The notes under the pieces are model-generated. The model did no database searches and had not been told where the DNA came from. It saw only the letters and a program-made list of their open reading frames with translations. A stretch of 64,000 nucleotides of DNA from Thuidium tamariscinum (lineage: Eukaryota > Streptophyta > Bryopsida > Hypnales > Thuidiaceae). The DNA is taken from positions 3,534,001-3,598,000 of the forward strand of contig OX344751.2 in the NCBI GenBank assembly GCA_947034885.2. Reading direction: 5' to 3'. Below are positions 11,800-24,558 of this stretch, piece by piece. Made by a program: the position numbers and the translations under genes. Position 1 is the first letter of the stretch; each line of letters begins with the position of its first letter.

Positions 11800-12560
11800 G
11801 GTTTATATCTCGATACGAGAGGTATTTAGGGAAGAAACTGTTCGTTGTCCCACGTTTTCCAGAGCGATTAATCTCTGACAGATATTGACGATGGCATCAT
11901 GTAAGTCCAGGCAGAGCGTCTAAAAGTGATAGATAATGTCAAGCTGTACGACGAGTACCTTAGTTGTGATCATATCTGACTCTTCATTGTTTGTGTTTGC
12001 TTACCTCTATTTCATGCTGAGAACACAAGCTCCACAGAAGGAAAAGACTATATTGGTTACCTTCAACCATCTTTGGCATCTGCTGACAAGGAAAGCTGTT
12101 GGAGAGACGAATTTTCGGCTTTCTAATTTGGTTCCAACTAGTTCCAACTATATAAGGGATTGTGGACACTCTTCGACCGTGTTTACCAGAGGTTTGTACC
12201 GATTGTTGGTTTTCTTTCTTTACGTGCATCTGTGGGTGTTACTTGTATTGTTTCTATTATTCTTCAGTGGTGGAGAGCCTCTTGACCTGATATTGTTTTT
12301 TTTTAATGTTTCCAGGAGTTCTGGTCAGCGTGTGCTTTTTCTGCAGTGCTCTTGAAGAAAGGATGAACGGATGATTAGTTTTGGCATGGAATGTGACTAG
12401 ATTTGAGGTTATCACTGCGAAGTCTTTGGGTGTTGCTATTACTTGTCATTATTCCAAGTAATTTCAAATTTTTGGAAGCCCTCTATATTCTTTATTTATT
12501 TGCTGTAGACAGAACTTATATTCGTATAGTGATACAGTGAGGTATTGCCTTTAGTCCTCA
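11800..12560 (+). other. Probable 3' untranslated region of CAS/CSE1
   Basis: Sequence after the stop codon keeps intermediate GC content to about 12.5 kb, then falls to the intergenic level, as expected of a 3' UTR. The open frame at 11936-12355 starts inside this region and shows no recognisable domain, so it is not called a gene. No clear polyadenylation site can be chosen by eye. Confidence 0.4.
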
Positions 12561-13974
12561 TTTTCCGGTTTTTGCTGTGTTGGTGTGGATTCTAGTTGCT
12601 CATTATGGACTAGGTAATGTGAAAGCGGAGCTGGGAGAGGCATGGCATGGAATTTCGCACAATGAGGCCTTGTTTTCACAATATTGGACATAAACTCCAT
12701 TTTGAATGGTTGGATCTTGGTCAACTACGATCAATCAAGGGTCTAGAAAGAAAGGGCAGTAAAAGGAAAAGAAGCCGCACGTTATGAAAAAGAACGTACC
12801 AATCTTCATTCAATGAGAGATAGTTGTCTGGTTGGAAATGGATTCAGTTGAGTTCATGCCATGATTTATACTAGTGCAAGCAAAATGTCTTAGATTTTCT
12901 TTTGCATTTTTTGGACAGACAAATAAACTAAAAAATTAAGTTCTGAGAATGAGTGTAGCGTTCACAAAACTAGCTAAATTTCGCTCCATTGCTTCTAAAT
13001 AATTTCAGTAGCTAAATCTCTATAGGAAAAAATCTTTGAAAAAATTAAATTTTAGCTAAGATTTCAACAACCAATATGATAGCCAATTTGTTACTTACTC
13101 TACATTGGAATTAGCATCTCTGTAGTTAGTTATGAGTTTTAGTACCTTTATCCTTTATAACTTGCGAAATCCTTTCTTTTCTAATTTTTTTAATGTCACT
13201 CTCTCTCAAGATAGCCAAAGTTGATGCTTATTTATCTTGAAAGTAGCAAATTGCACTAAATCATCTAAACTAGGTAGCATATTACACTAAATTTTATAAA
13301 CTAGTTCTAGGATCATTGGTGTCAACCTACTTGACATTGTCATGAATACATGGAGGATATTTTGTACAAAAATCTATAGCGGTTGGATTTGAAAGGGATT
13401 ATAACTTGGTGTGACAATGTCATAATATGTACAATGACCTTCCCTCATAATAATTGTAATCTATACCAAAAGATATATGTTTGTTTTGTTTTGTTTGTTA
13501 TGTTGAGATCTTTGGGACTGTGTTGTCCAATCACTTTCTTGCCACCATCGGAAAACTTTTAACAAGGGGTGCACAAGCTTTGTTGTTTCGTGGCATTCCA
13601 AAGGACAATGAGAAAGTTATTGAATTTCAAAGTTTTCATGCATTGGAAAATTGAAAAATTACTTTTATTTTTGTTCAGGGTGTGGCAATAGTACATGGCA
13701 CACTAGCATCTAACCATGGTCTTTGTACTTTGAAGTCCAGTTTTTGGATTATGATTTGAATACTCAATGCAAGGAGAAATGTCTTCATGTAAGAAAATTT
13801 CATTCATTACAATAATGTTTGAATAATTGACAATTGCACTTTTGTATGGCCAATTTGATGAAATTGAATAAAGATTTTTTATTTTTTATATTACAAGTGA
13901 TTAATGAGAGTTACGAGGAGTCTTAGTTTGGGGGTAGTTTGAAGGTAGTTATAGAATTTCTAATCTACAAAAGA
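12561..13974. other. Intergenic DNA
   Basis: No gene-like frame, RNA gene or paired repeat terminus was found. Confidence 0.5.
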
Positions 13975-14534
13975 AGTTTGAAATCCTTTATTTATTTCAA
14001 TTTCAATGTTCTTGAAAAAAAAAAAAACATTGGGTGAAGATTGTTTATTACAATATTAGAACCATTGGAGTTGGGCGATGACATTTTTCATTTCCATAAA
14101 TAAATTATTCACAAATTAGTATTTTGATTCATTTTCTATTTTTTCTACTTATTATTTTTTTCCTATATGTTGTACAATTTCAAATGATTTGAAAATTTTT
14201 GAGCATATAGACAACTTGCATTGAAGGATGAATCCATAGAGTAACCACCATTTTGAACATTTTTTCATATAAATGTGACCTTGTGAATTGCAACTACCCA
14301 AATTTTTGTAGGGATAAAAAAAAGGACTTTTGTCAATTCAAATGTTAATATCTTGCGATTTACAAGATGGAATTTTTTGAAATTTTTTCCACATCTTTTC
14401 AAACCATCTTACTACAAGATTCTATAGTTTCACGTGTCAAAAAAATGTTTTTTTTTTAGAATTTTACACGTATTAGAAATCACAATTTTGGAGTGTTTTT
14501 GGTGAAAACATAGTCAAAGACCTATAGGTTTTAA
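13975..14534 (-). mobile_element. Truncated TTAA element (same family as 60662-61609)
   Basis: Read on the minus strand it matches 60662-61220 closely. It shares GTGAAAACATAGTCAAA next to the terminus, the block about CAAACCACCTTACTACAAGAT, and GTAACCACCATTTTGAA. The outer edge is TTAA at 14531-14534, with a mutated terminus (ACCTATAGGTTTTAA). The other half of the element is missing. It directly abuts the LINE remnant that follows. Confidence 0.65.
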
Positions 14535-17500
14535 TAGACCATGTAAGATTACTAGCAATCATGACAAATCTAGGCTACCCAACAAAGGCAACCAAACTTG
14601 TTGGAAATATCTACACCAATTCTACCATAAGATACATTTAGGAATTTCTTTGGTACAACAAAACCTATACACATCCAACAAGGATCCATCCAAGGGGATA
14701 CACTTAGCCCTTATCACTTCTTATTGTTCATAGAACCACTACTATTGAGATGGCTACACAAAAATCAACTTAAATATACATTTCAAACATCAAAAACACA
14801 AAAAGTTCAAGAGCATATGTATATGACCTAACTAATTAATAACAAACAAATGAGAATTCTTACAATTTCAATTAAATAAACTACAAAAATTCAACCATTC
14901 AGCAAGAATAAACCTTAGCATTTCTAAATGTACAATCACAGGATACCTTAACAATCCACATCTAAATCGGAAACCTTTAATGTACAATCACAGGATACCT
15001 TAACGATCCACATCTAAATCGGAAACCTTTAAAGCCATACTACAATCAAAAAAGATATCACACAACAAGCAACTAATTCTAGTATTACACCAATTGAAAA
15101 TGAATCCTACAAATACTTGAATACCCTAACTCATTGCATCTCTAACCACACTAAAACAAAAAATAATAATATAGTCAATATGGTCCTCAAAACTAGAGTA
15201 ACATACAACTTCCATGGAGTACCTTGTTCAATTGCTAATACTAAGAAATTAGACAAACTTATAATATCAATTACAAAAACAATATGCGTCTCACTAAAAA
15301 GCACTCCTAACATTGCTTCAGAACTCCCCTACAAACTATTTAGCATAGAAGCCTTCTCATTTTAAAATGCATACATCAAATGTATAGAAGAACAACTTAG
15401 AGATGCTTTAAATGATAAAGTTAGACTAGGAAAAATTTATCGAGGACTAACAAGATATATTATGGCAAAGCACAATGGATCAACAATTCTTACAAAAATA
15501 ACAAATGCATCATGCCAATACTTTCCAATAACCCACACAATAGCACTCCTCAAAGAAAACATCTACATTAAAAGCTTTTATACAACCTTCCCATTAGAAT
15601 AAACCCAACTAGAAATAATATGGAAAGAAAACAACTATAAACTCAATAACACACAACAACAACAAAACATTACTTTATACTAAATAAAATATTTACACTA
15701 AACATCCACACCCTTGATCAACTCACCATTGAAAATGGCAAGATTTTAATAGACCAAGCACAATTGAAACAACAAAATGGTATATGGACACCACTAATAT
15801 CAAATGCATTGTATTATAGTCAAATTATGTTTTGCCACTTACACCAATGCCAACAAAATTGCTTGCATCAATGAAGTACTAAATACCTTCAATATGAGAA
15901 CTACCACTCTACAATTTCCACTACAAGTATCAATAAACAATGCTCATACAAGATATTCTCTCACGCCTAAACACATATACACAAACCAACAAAATCACCC
16001 TATAGATGCAAAACTAAATATAAAACCATACACAAAAAAAACAATACAAAATTCAACAAATCATAATGCAATATCTATAGAAATGGATATTAACAAATAA
16101 TGTCACATATACAAAATGGACACTAGAAAAACATTTTTTTCCATTTATCCAACAAAATATTATCCAATATAGCAATAAAATATTAAAAAAATACTATAAA
16201 CAAAAGCAAAAGAGATACTTTGCTAATATGATCTTCTAAAGTTTTTGCCAATCACAACACTGAGATACAAGATTTGTAATTCCACCTACACACCTAACCT
16301 ATATATACATATCTACCAAAGAATGTAATCATAATAAAGATATTAAAACAACTAAGTAGACAACCCATACCACATCAAAAAACACAAAATTATATGATAA
16401 TTCAGCCAACATATACACACAACTCAATACTTGAATGCAATGGCTATGGAACCAATACCAAACATTTCCCCAAACATTCCACAACTTAGAAATTCATGAG
16501 GCCCTAATACCAAACAATTCTACAATAAATCACGTAGACACAACTACATACACATCCAATACAACAAATATAACATTAAAAAGTATAGCAAACTTGTAAC
16601 TATTATATAGATGGATCATACAACCTACTTCAAGAACAAGAAGATGGAACAACAATAGGAGACACAACCAAATATGGAATATACAACAAACCAAAAAAGA
16701 TCAATATATCAAAAAAACTTCCGTGGCTTCAAAGCATACTAAGAGAAAAACTAAAAACCATTCTAGAAACACTACAATTATTAGAAAAAGACAAAGAAGA
16801 TACATATATCTTCACAGACAATCTCAACTCACTGTACCTTATAGATACACAATTGAGACATCCCATAATACAATAGAACCACCAAGACAAACTAATACTA
16901 GAAGAAATTTCTAAAACATTGAAAAGACAAATCAAACCACCATAGCTACATAATTCAAAGCACATGTAAATATATATGGTAATGAAGAAGAAAATAAATT
17001 AGCAAAAGCAGAAGTTGAAAAAACTCTAAAAGAAATCTCAATAATCTATCAAAATGCCCATACAAGCCCATATTGGCTACAAAGAGCTAAATCCAACAAC
17101 TCAAACAAACCTTGGAAAGACCCCATACACAATTTCAAAAAAACCTACATGAAGAAGAATATATTCAACAAAAAATCAATGCTATAAATTACAAATAAAT
17201 AGACAAATGGATAAAGAATAGAAAATTAGACCTTAATGCATCCAATAATTTTTGGAACAATCCAAAAATTATAGACAAACAAATAACCCAATTAGTCAAA
17301 TTTAGATATAAACAATATATGAGCAATGCTTGCAAACACCTCTTTTGGCCCAATGAACATACCAATATTAATTCTAAAATTTGAAATATATAGAATATAT
17401 ATACATGGCCACATTTTCTTCTAGCATGTTCAGAATTAAACATAAAAAGTTTGAAAACAAAACTATAGAATAATGTTGTCTGGTTATTACAAAATGATCA

Positions 17501-17815
17501 TAAACAACAAAACTTCAAGATGCTTCAATCTCATCAATGCAAGAAAAAGAATAGTCAAACTACAAGAAAATATGATACCTCCTTGGTTATTAGCCTACCA
17601 TTGCATAGACCTAATACATAAATGTATTTGTGGAGCAAAACTAATAGTATGTCTATGTGTGATTGCAAATGGTTGATCAATTTTGCCTATAGGATTTTGA
17701 TTCAATTCAATAATGTTAGAAGCATTATTATAAATATAGAATTCAAGTTTCCAACTCATACTAATGAAGATGGAAGTATAGACATGTGGCATTCTTCCAT
17801 ATATTAGTAAACTTT
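14535..17815 (+). pseudogene. Dead non-LTR retrotransposon (LINE) with RT and RNase H remnants
   Basis: Several frames read in order like one LINE polyprotein. About 14537-14600 gives DHVRLLAIMTNLGYP, and about 14690-14760 gives YTLSPYHFLLFIEPLLLRW, a reverse-transcriptase motif. At about 14815 the catalytic YADD appears as AYAYD. A thumb-like segment with LKSTPNIASELPYKLFSIEA lies at 15290-15355. An RNase H-like domain lies at 16600-16890 (YIDGSY, then a helix with LREKLKTILETLQLLEK, then YIFTDN). A C-terminal region at 17290-17810 contains TWPHFLLACSE. Many stops and frameshifts interrupt it and the 5' part is missing, cut by the TTAA element at its left. The C-terminal part may once have been a zinc-knuckle/endonuclease domain, but this is uncertain. 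Confidence 0.75.
14929..15032. repeat. Tandem duplication, 52-bp unit, two copies
   Basis: TGTACAATCACAGGATACCT starts the unit at 14929 and again at 14981. The two units are nearly identical (one A/G difference in TAACAATCC versus TAACGATCC). The duplication lies inside the LINE remnant and must be more recent than the decay around it. Confidence 0.9.
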
Positions 17816-18162
17816 AGGGATTTTTTAGGCAATTAAATGCCCAATTTCCTCAAAAAAATTGGCAACTTCAAGCCTATAGAAAAAAATGAGGGTAATTGTG
17901 TTAAAAAATGCGAGGCTATAATAAAGGCCCTCTACGCTATTGCCAAACAGCTTCTAAGACCTCATTTTATCCATCATACAAAGCCAATACATACAAAAAT
18001 TGCATACAAAAAATTACATATTCAATATTGTGTACTCAAAATATGCATCCTTCAATTAAAGCCCCCCAAACAAAGGAGCCAAACAGCTTAAAACCTTCTT
18101 GAAAGGAAGGCCATATGACCATTTGTCCAAAAACCAAGAAAAAGAACCTCGTAAGCTTCGCT
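17816..18162. other. Intergenic DNA between LINE remnant and palindrome
   Basis: No function is recognised. The two short frames at 17837-18102 overlap each other in different frames and look accidental. Confidence 0.4.
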
Positions 18163-19190
18163 ATGTACAGTGGGGTCCCAATCAAAATGGCGTTTTTGAA
18201 ATCGCAGTGAAGGAAATTTCAATGCAACCGACTTTGAGAGCCTCTCAAGAGCTGAAAAATTGGTATTTTACCACGAAATTTTTACCACAGCATCATCTTT
18301 ATGTTAATAACATGTGTGCTAAATTTCAAGGCCAGAAGATTCACCATAGAAAAGTGATTCAAAATCTACCAACATGGGTAGTAGTGAGAAACATTTCACT
18401 ACTTTCAACTTTGATACCTTCTTAAGGATTGAGTTTTTTTTCTTTTGCCATGAAATTTTTGTCATGAAACAATCTCTATGTTTTTAATATGTATAAAAGA
18501 TTTCAAGTTAAAAACAAAATTTTTACAAAGATATTTGAAATTTCCCAACAGTTGAATAGACAAATTTTCAGCCCTTGGGAGGGTGTCAAAGTTGGCAATA
18601 GTGAAAATTTTCTCACAACTACACATGTTGGGAGATTTTGTATATCTTTTTTTTGGTAATTCATTTGAAATTGAAATTTGGAGCACATATTATCAGCATA
18701 GAGATGACTTCATAAAAAAATTCATGGTAAGAAACCAAATTTTCAACCCTTGGGAGGGTGTCAAAGTTGGCAATTGTGAAAATTTTCTCAAGACTACACC
18801 TGTTGGGAGATTTCAAATATCTTGTAAAATTTTATTTTCTTACCTTGAAATCTTTTATGCATATTAAAAACATAGAGATTGTTTCATGACAAAAATTTCA
18901 TGGCAAAAGAAAAAAAACTCAATCACTAAGAAGGTATCAAAGTTGAAAGTAGTGAAATGTTTCTCACTACTATCCATGTTGGTAGATTTTGAATCACTTT
19001 TCTATGGTGAATCTTCTGGCCTTGAAATTTGGCACACATGTTATTAATATAAAGATAATGTTGTGGTAAAAATTTCGTGGTAAAATACCAATTTTTCAAC
19101 TCTCGGGAGGCTCTCAAAGTTGGATGCACTGAAATTTCCTTCACTGAGATTTCAAAAACGCCATTTTGATTGGGACCCCACTATACATTT
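18163..19190. mobile_element. Long foldback element built of about 176-bp modules
   Basis: The left arm 18163-18551 and right arm 18800-19190 are inverted copies of each other with high identity. The termini read TACAGTGGGGTCCCAATC at the left and the complement of TATAGTGGGGTCCCAATC at the right. The right side consists of about 176-bp modules in tandem starting at 18579, 18754, 18930 and 19107, each beginning G(A)GGGTGTCAAAGTTGG or a variant. The left arm holds the same modules in the opposite orientation. The short frames on both strands here arise from the symmetry and are not genes. TA next to CAGTGGGG hints at Tc1/mariner-type ends, but the superfamily is unproven. Confidence 0.7.
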
Positions 19191-21162
19191 GTTTTTTGAC
19201 AAGAACTCCTCTAGCCTTTGTGGGTCAACTTAGTGATGGAAATATAATGCAAACATAATCACTAATTATGTGTAATGGGTTGAATTAGGTCAAAACTAGG
19301 AATTGAATGCCTTTCACATTGTTAGAGATGGGCATGTTGACTAGAGTTTGGATTTTCTTTGGGTAAAGAAATTTGTTGGCTTGGCATTCAATGTTTTCCC
19401 ATGGAAATTGTAGAAAATATTTGTATTCTTTCTAATCAACCCATTGCATAACTTTTGTTTCAAACCTTCAAAAGACTCCATTATATTGGCCATCATTTAC
19501 TAGTAACAAACATGTAAATGCATACTAGTGATATAATCATAAATGTTAACTTATTGCAAATGCTAATACAAGATTATTCATGCCTCAAGTATTGACTTGT
19601 TATGTGTGCTCAAGTATCCAATATTTTACTTTAGAACTATTTTTTTCAATTACCAAATTTGCATCAATGATAGTAGAGTCTCATAACTTTTCATATGTGA
19701 ATATTTCAATCTCATACAACTCAATTCTAACCACTTCCTTTTCTTTTTTTCCATGTGACAATGTCATTGTTTTTGCCACAAGTTTAAATTAGGTCAACTA
19801 AAATCCAATCATTAATTAAGTATTTTCTTTCGAAAATCTTATACAAATATCATTTAATTTCAAATCTATAGAAAGCCATAACCTTTCAAATTGTAACTTA
19901 CCATACAAAATTAAAAGGTTTATTATTAGTTTATTACAAAAGTGCATGTTTTAATGCAATAAGCATTGTTTTAAAATCCAAAAATAAAATCTAAAATTTA
20001 CAATAATTTAATTCTTTGAGAATATTCAAGAAATAGATAACATAAAATTCTACTCATAATCTCATATTCTCTACATAGCATCCCATGGCTTCTTCCAATA
20101 AGGTTCACAATCATTGTTTTTTTTGTTAATGTTTATAATTGATTATCTACAAATATTAATAACATGATTATTGAAAAGAATCCAATTCAAAGCAATTAAA
20201 AAATTACAGACAATAATAAAATCAAAAATGCATATAACAATGGCCACATGTTGTTAGAGAATAATAGATATAAAAATATGAAGTTCAAATCATCAATTAT
20301 TTCAAGATTTTGGTATAACTTAAGTACACTTAGTGCACCTTTTGATTGGATTGGTATGAAAATTCATAAGAGAACAAACTGTTATGACTTCTCTAAATTA
20401 CAAGCACAACACTCAAAAAGAAGAAAGAAAAATTGTACATTGCATCAAATGTGTCAAAAACATGTGCCAAAATCTTATAAAACAATTTATGAAAATAGAC
20501 AAAACTACATTAAATCTAAATAATGATTTTTATATAAAAAGTACAAAATGACCTTTTGACATAAATAATGATTATTTTATTTTAATATTTGAAAAAATCT
20601 ATGCACTTTACTTTGGCCCACCTATGGCTTCAAGTAAAGTCCTACCTTCTTTATATGTAGTTGGTTCGTTTTTGTTTAATACCTTCTTTTAGTTTATTAG
20701 ATCCTCTGATTCCAAATATGAACTCAAAATTTACATTTGTATTTTATACTTGAATGATTAAATAAGTATTATTTTTACCAAGGAATAGAGCATGGGGTTG
20801 AAATTTCCTAATCAACACCAAAAGAGTTGTTGTTTTTTAACCAAAGCTAAAAGATTTATATGAAAAAAATCCATAGGCTTAACTATTTTGATCTCTCAAA
20901 AAAACTATCCACTATTTTGTAGATAGTTCCTCTGATTTAAGGATGTCTTCAATTCCAGAAAATAATATAAAATTTCCATTTGTGGTAAATTAATACTAAA
21001 GCTAGTGTTTTTATCATAGGGCTAAATTTGTAAAATAAATTCTGCATGCTCAAGAGTAAAGGGAAATTCTTCTAGGCTTAAGAAAAAAGTTTGGACAAAC
21101 CAATCAATACATTATTACAATTGGCTTAGGAGACCACTCTAGTTTTCTTTACGTATAATTAC
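19191..21162. other. AT-rich intergenic DNA
   Basis: No gene, paired terminus or structured repeat was recognised. Frames at 19580-19792 and 20248-20523 have no domain-like features. Confidence 0.5.
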
Positions 21163-22068
21163 TTAATCCCTAAAATTTCAAGGCCTTTTTATCTCAAAAA
21201 ACACTCAAAATTGCCATTTCTAGTGTGAAGAGCAATTTTTTCACATTTTTTTACACCAATAACTATAGAATCTTAAAATAGATTAGTATGAAAAAATGAA
21301 TTTTTTTTAGAAACTTTGACCATATAAATTGAAAGATATTTGCATACGAAGTCAAAGAATAAACAAGACATGGTTTTGGAGTTCAATGGCAAGCCACTTT
21401 ACAAGACTTTGAATCTTCTTAGTATTACTTTTGAATTAATGATTGTGAGTTAAAAAAATTATTACAAATAAATGAGTTCAAAGTCAAAGAAAAATATTCA
21501 AAAAACAACAACATGATATCCATGTTGTAAAAAATTGTTATGCAAAGTAGATTTAAGATTGGTGAAAATATTGGATTATTAATAACTTTGAGATGAATTT
21601 TAAAAAAAATACTGATTCAAACATTGAGATTGTTCTAACAATAAAAGTTAACCTTGCGGAACAATTTTTTTTGGAAAATATGAAAATTGAGCTCAAAAAC
21701 AAATCCAATATATTATTTTATTAAAAAAATACTTCAATTGCTTGCAAAAACAAGATGCTACACAATTTCTCATTGTTTATCTAAATGAATGATCCCCAAG
21801 CTTTCCAAGTAGACAAAAATACAATTTACATTAAAAGAATTTGAATTTTTGAATTTCAAGTTTTTTGTGGATTACTTTTGCTTCCCATCAAGTTGAAATT
21901 TGTGCTTAGGGTAGCATGGTCTTGTGCATTGAATGGAATAAAAATTATATTTTCCAAAAGCTAATGCATTTTTCTATCTTAGAAAAAAATTTCACCATAA
22001 TTGAGATTATAATAACTTGTTTGAACTTTCATTTGTCTTTGAGGGAACAATGAGACTTTAGGGATTAA
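21163..22068. mobile_element. TTAA-flanked piggyBac-like element
   Basis: It begins TTAATCCCTAAAATTTCAAG and ends GAGACTTTAGGGATTAA. The inverted ends share TTAATCCCTAAA plus several further bases. After the left end comes GGCCTTTTTATCTCAAAAAA and AAATTGCCATTTCTAG, the same sub-terminal arrangement as in other TTAA elements here (for example 60662). There is no coding capacity. Confidence 0.55.
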
Positions 22069-23080
22069 TTTTTCATTTATCTACTACTACTACTCATGCT
22101 AATAGTGAGGTAACAAACTAGTATCATCTAGAAAATTAGTATTGGTACAAAATTTTATTATTGAAGAAATTGTTACATTACAATAATACTCCAACTTGCA
22201 CTAATTTGGCTTTGTTATATTAATGTTATTTGCACTCACCAATTGTACAAATCAATGTAGCTAAGGAAACTATACTTAATTGGTCCAAAAAAATGATTCA
22301 ATATTGTTTCTTAATATATTGTCTAATTCTTAGTAGGACCTTGTTGGAAGTCAAAAGAGCACTATCAGATTCTTTTTTTATACATTTATTGGATGCAAAG
22401 ATGAATAAATTGTGAATTCTAAAAGTATTGAAAAATAAGTATTTTCAGAACTGATCCCAATTCTTCTAAATAATATAAATATAGAATAAATTTTAGGCCA
22501 ACATCTATAGAGGAAGGTCTAAAAAGGGGTTTGAATTAGGTTCATACACCTAAATTAAAAACTCAAAATTCAAACATGAACCCAAAATCCACTAGAAACA
22601 AAGGAATCCTTGGAGCAAATCTTTATACTTGAAATAGGCTACTTTACCTTGCTATGAATTTGTTGGGTTTATTCTCTCTATGTACATTTGAAATTTTTTG
22701 AGCTTTGTTGGCTATTTTTCTTACAATTCTTGTTAGGTTTTTTTTTTCATATTTGAAGAAGTGCCATAGTGGCGATATCAAATGTTATAGTAGTGCTCCA
22801 AATTGCAACATTCACCTACTTATTAGATGTATAATATGATTTTCATCCATGATTAGACGATTTCATCCAAGTTTTTTGGCATTTTTGGTAGTGTTTTTTA
22901 GCCAGATTATTTTTTTCTGGTGCAATCTGGCACTAGAAAGCCAAAAAAACAAACAAACCCTGGTTCCTACAATCATTCTGGTTACTTTATCTAGTAAAGA
23001 TTCTAAAAAATTTACTACGGTTACAGATTTTTTACCGTTCCTTACCCCGCTTTCAAAATCCAACCGGTAACTTTCTCATT
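22069..23080. other. Intergenic DNA leading into a GC-rich promoter
   Basis: It is AT-rich up to about 23060 with nothing recognised, then GC content rises abruptly. Confidence 0.5.
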
Positions 23081-24558
23081 TTCACCGGCTCACTTTCCAC
23101 GGACCGCCGATTTTTCCTGAATGGTCCAGAAGCAATCCACGAACCGCACTGGCTGGAGGTCCGACGGCGGCGATGACGTCCTCGACCTCGACCACGACGA
23201 AATCGAGATTGACGTGACCAGGACGCGTCGTTCCCGTTCCGTCCGTCCGTCCGTCCGCTTCTCGCCTCTTCCTTCTCTCTCTTTCTTCTTCTTCTCCGCT
23301 GTCTGTTCTTGAACCTCCATTTGCAGGAGCGCTTGTCAGCATTTGTTTGTTTTTTCCTCCGCAAGTGCACTTGCGCTCCTCACGGCACTACTCGTAGATC
23401 GTCGTCTTCTTCGTCTCTCCCACGCGCGATTCACGCTCGTTGGTCACTTAGCGTGTTGGCGACGGAGGCCGGAGCTTGAACACCACGAGCGACGACTGGG
23501 CGCTATCACCGTACCTCGGAACGACGAACCGGTTGATGCAAAGCACCTTTGAAACCCTACGCTCACGTTTGTTGAATTCTCGGGCGCCAGGAGGATTGCA
23601 CGAAATTTTTGATTGCAGAGCGGGAGAGAGTGTAAGGGGCGACGCTTTGGATTTACGAAGCGCGATTGGGAGATTTTGATTTGCGTCTCGAATTGGAGAC
23701 CTAATCGGGAGTTGTTTGCTTTCGGCGTTTGAACGGGAGAGTTTCCGTTTTGGCGATCTTGGTTTGTGTGCGGAGGTGGTGAAGGCTCTTGTGCGCCGGG
23801 TGAGGCGGAGGGTAAGAGGTTCGAATTTGTGTGGTGAAACTGCCTGAAAGTGGTTGAGTGTGTTGTGTGACGTTGAAATTCGCGGGGAGTGTTCGGTGAC
23901 GGACGGTTCTGGAAACCCTAGACGGACGTGTTTCCTGTGGCTGTGCGAGACGGCGTCCGAGGAGGGAGTTGTGGATATTGGATGGGCGTGGAGATATAAT
24001 TGGTCGAAGGGCTGTTTGGAGCCCTAGACGACGTAGTGTTGTTTTTGGCTGGTTCGGGGTCACTGGTTCGGAGAGGTAGAAAATTTATTTGAACAAGGCT
24101 GCCAATTTGCAGTGCGCTCGTTTTGCGAGATCTAGCAGGTGATTGATTTTGATTTTAAATTTTTGATTTTTGATTTTTGATTTTCGGATGAGATTGCATG
24201 TGTTTGAGAATTGGATGTCGTGTGAGCTCGTCGTTGCGTCTTTGTAAAGATTAGTTGGCCGATATTACGCATCTCTTGTAATTGTGAAATGGTGAGGGAG
24301 TAGTTTGGCGATCGGAACTTGGCACTATGTTTTCTTTTCAGGTGTGAATACGTGTGTATAATGGCTTGTCAGAGTATGATATGTTGAAAATGGCGTGTAG
24401 CATGACGCTGTACGTGAAGTCGCGTGAACATTCCCATATGGAGTGGGAGATAGGAATTGGTGTATATTGCAAATGTTTGCGAGTTCACGTTAGTTCGTTG
24501 TCGACGACATAGACATGTGATTTGACGTTGACGTGATGGGAAACAATGTGGGAGCAGG
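23081..24558 (+). promoter_or_regulatory. GC-rich promoter and long 5' leader of the DUF1644 gene
   Basis: This GC-rich block has a CCGT microsatellite (23240-23259) followed by a pyrimidine tract rich in CTTCTT/CTCTC (to about 23305), typical of plant core promoters and leaders. A candidate 5' UTR intron runs 24139-24341: donor CAG/GTGATTG, acceptor TTTTCTTTTCAG/GTG. Upstream ATGs lie at 24361 (short frame to 24387) and 24536. The latter opens a 71-codon frame overlapping the main start. Several GC-rich open frames on both strands are by-products of composition. Confidence 0.5.

Noticed and set aside
11936-12355. 139-codon open frame downstream of CAS/CSE1
   Set aside because: It starts within the probable 3' UTR, has T-rich low-complexity sequence and no domain. 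More likely untranslated.
18099-18425. 108-codon frame, with a near-identical partner on the other strand at 18926-19144
   Set aside because: Explained entirely by the inverted arms of the foldback element. No protein family is recognised.
23053-24063. Several GC-rich frames on both strands in the DUF1644 leader
   Set aside because: Long overlapping frames on both strands are expected in GC-rich leaders. None has a recognisable domain.
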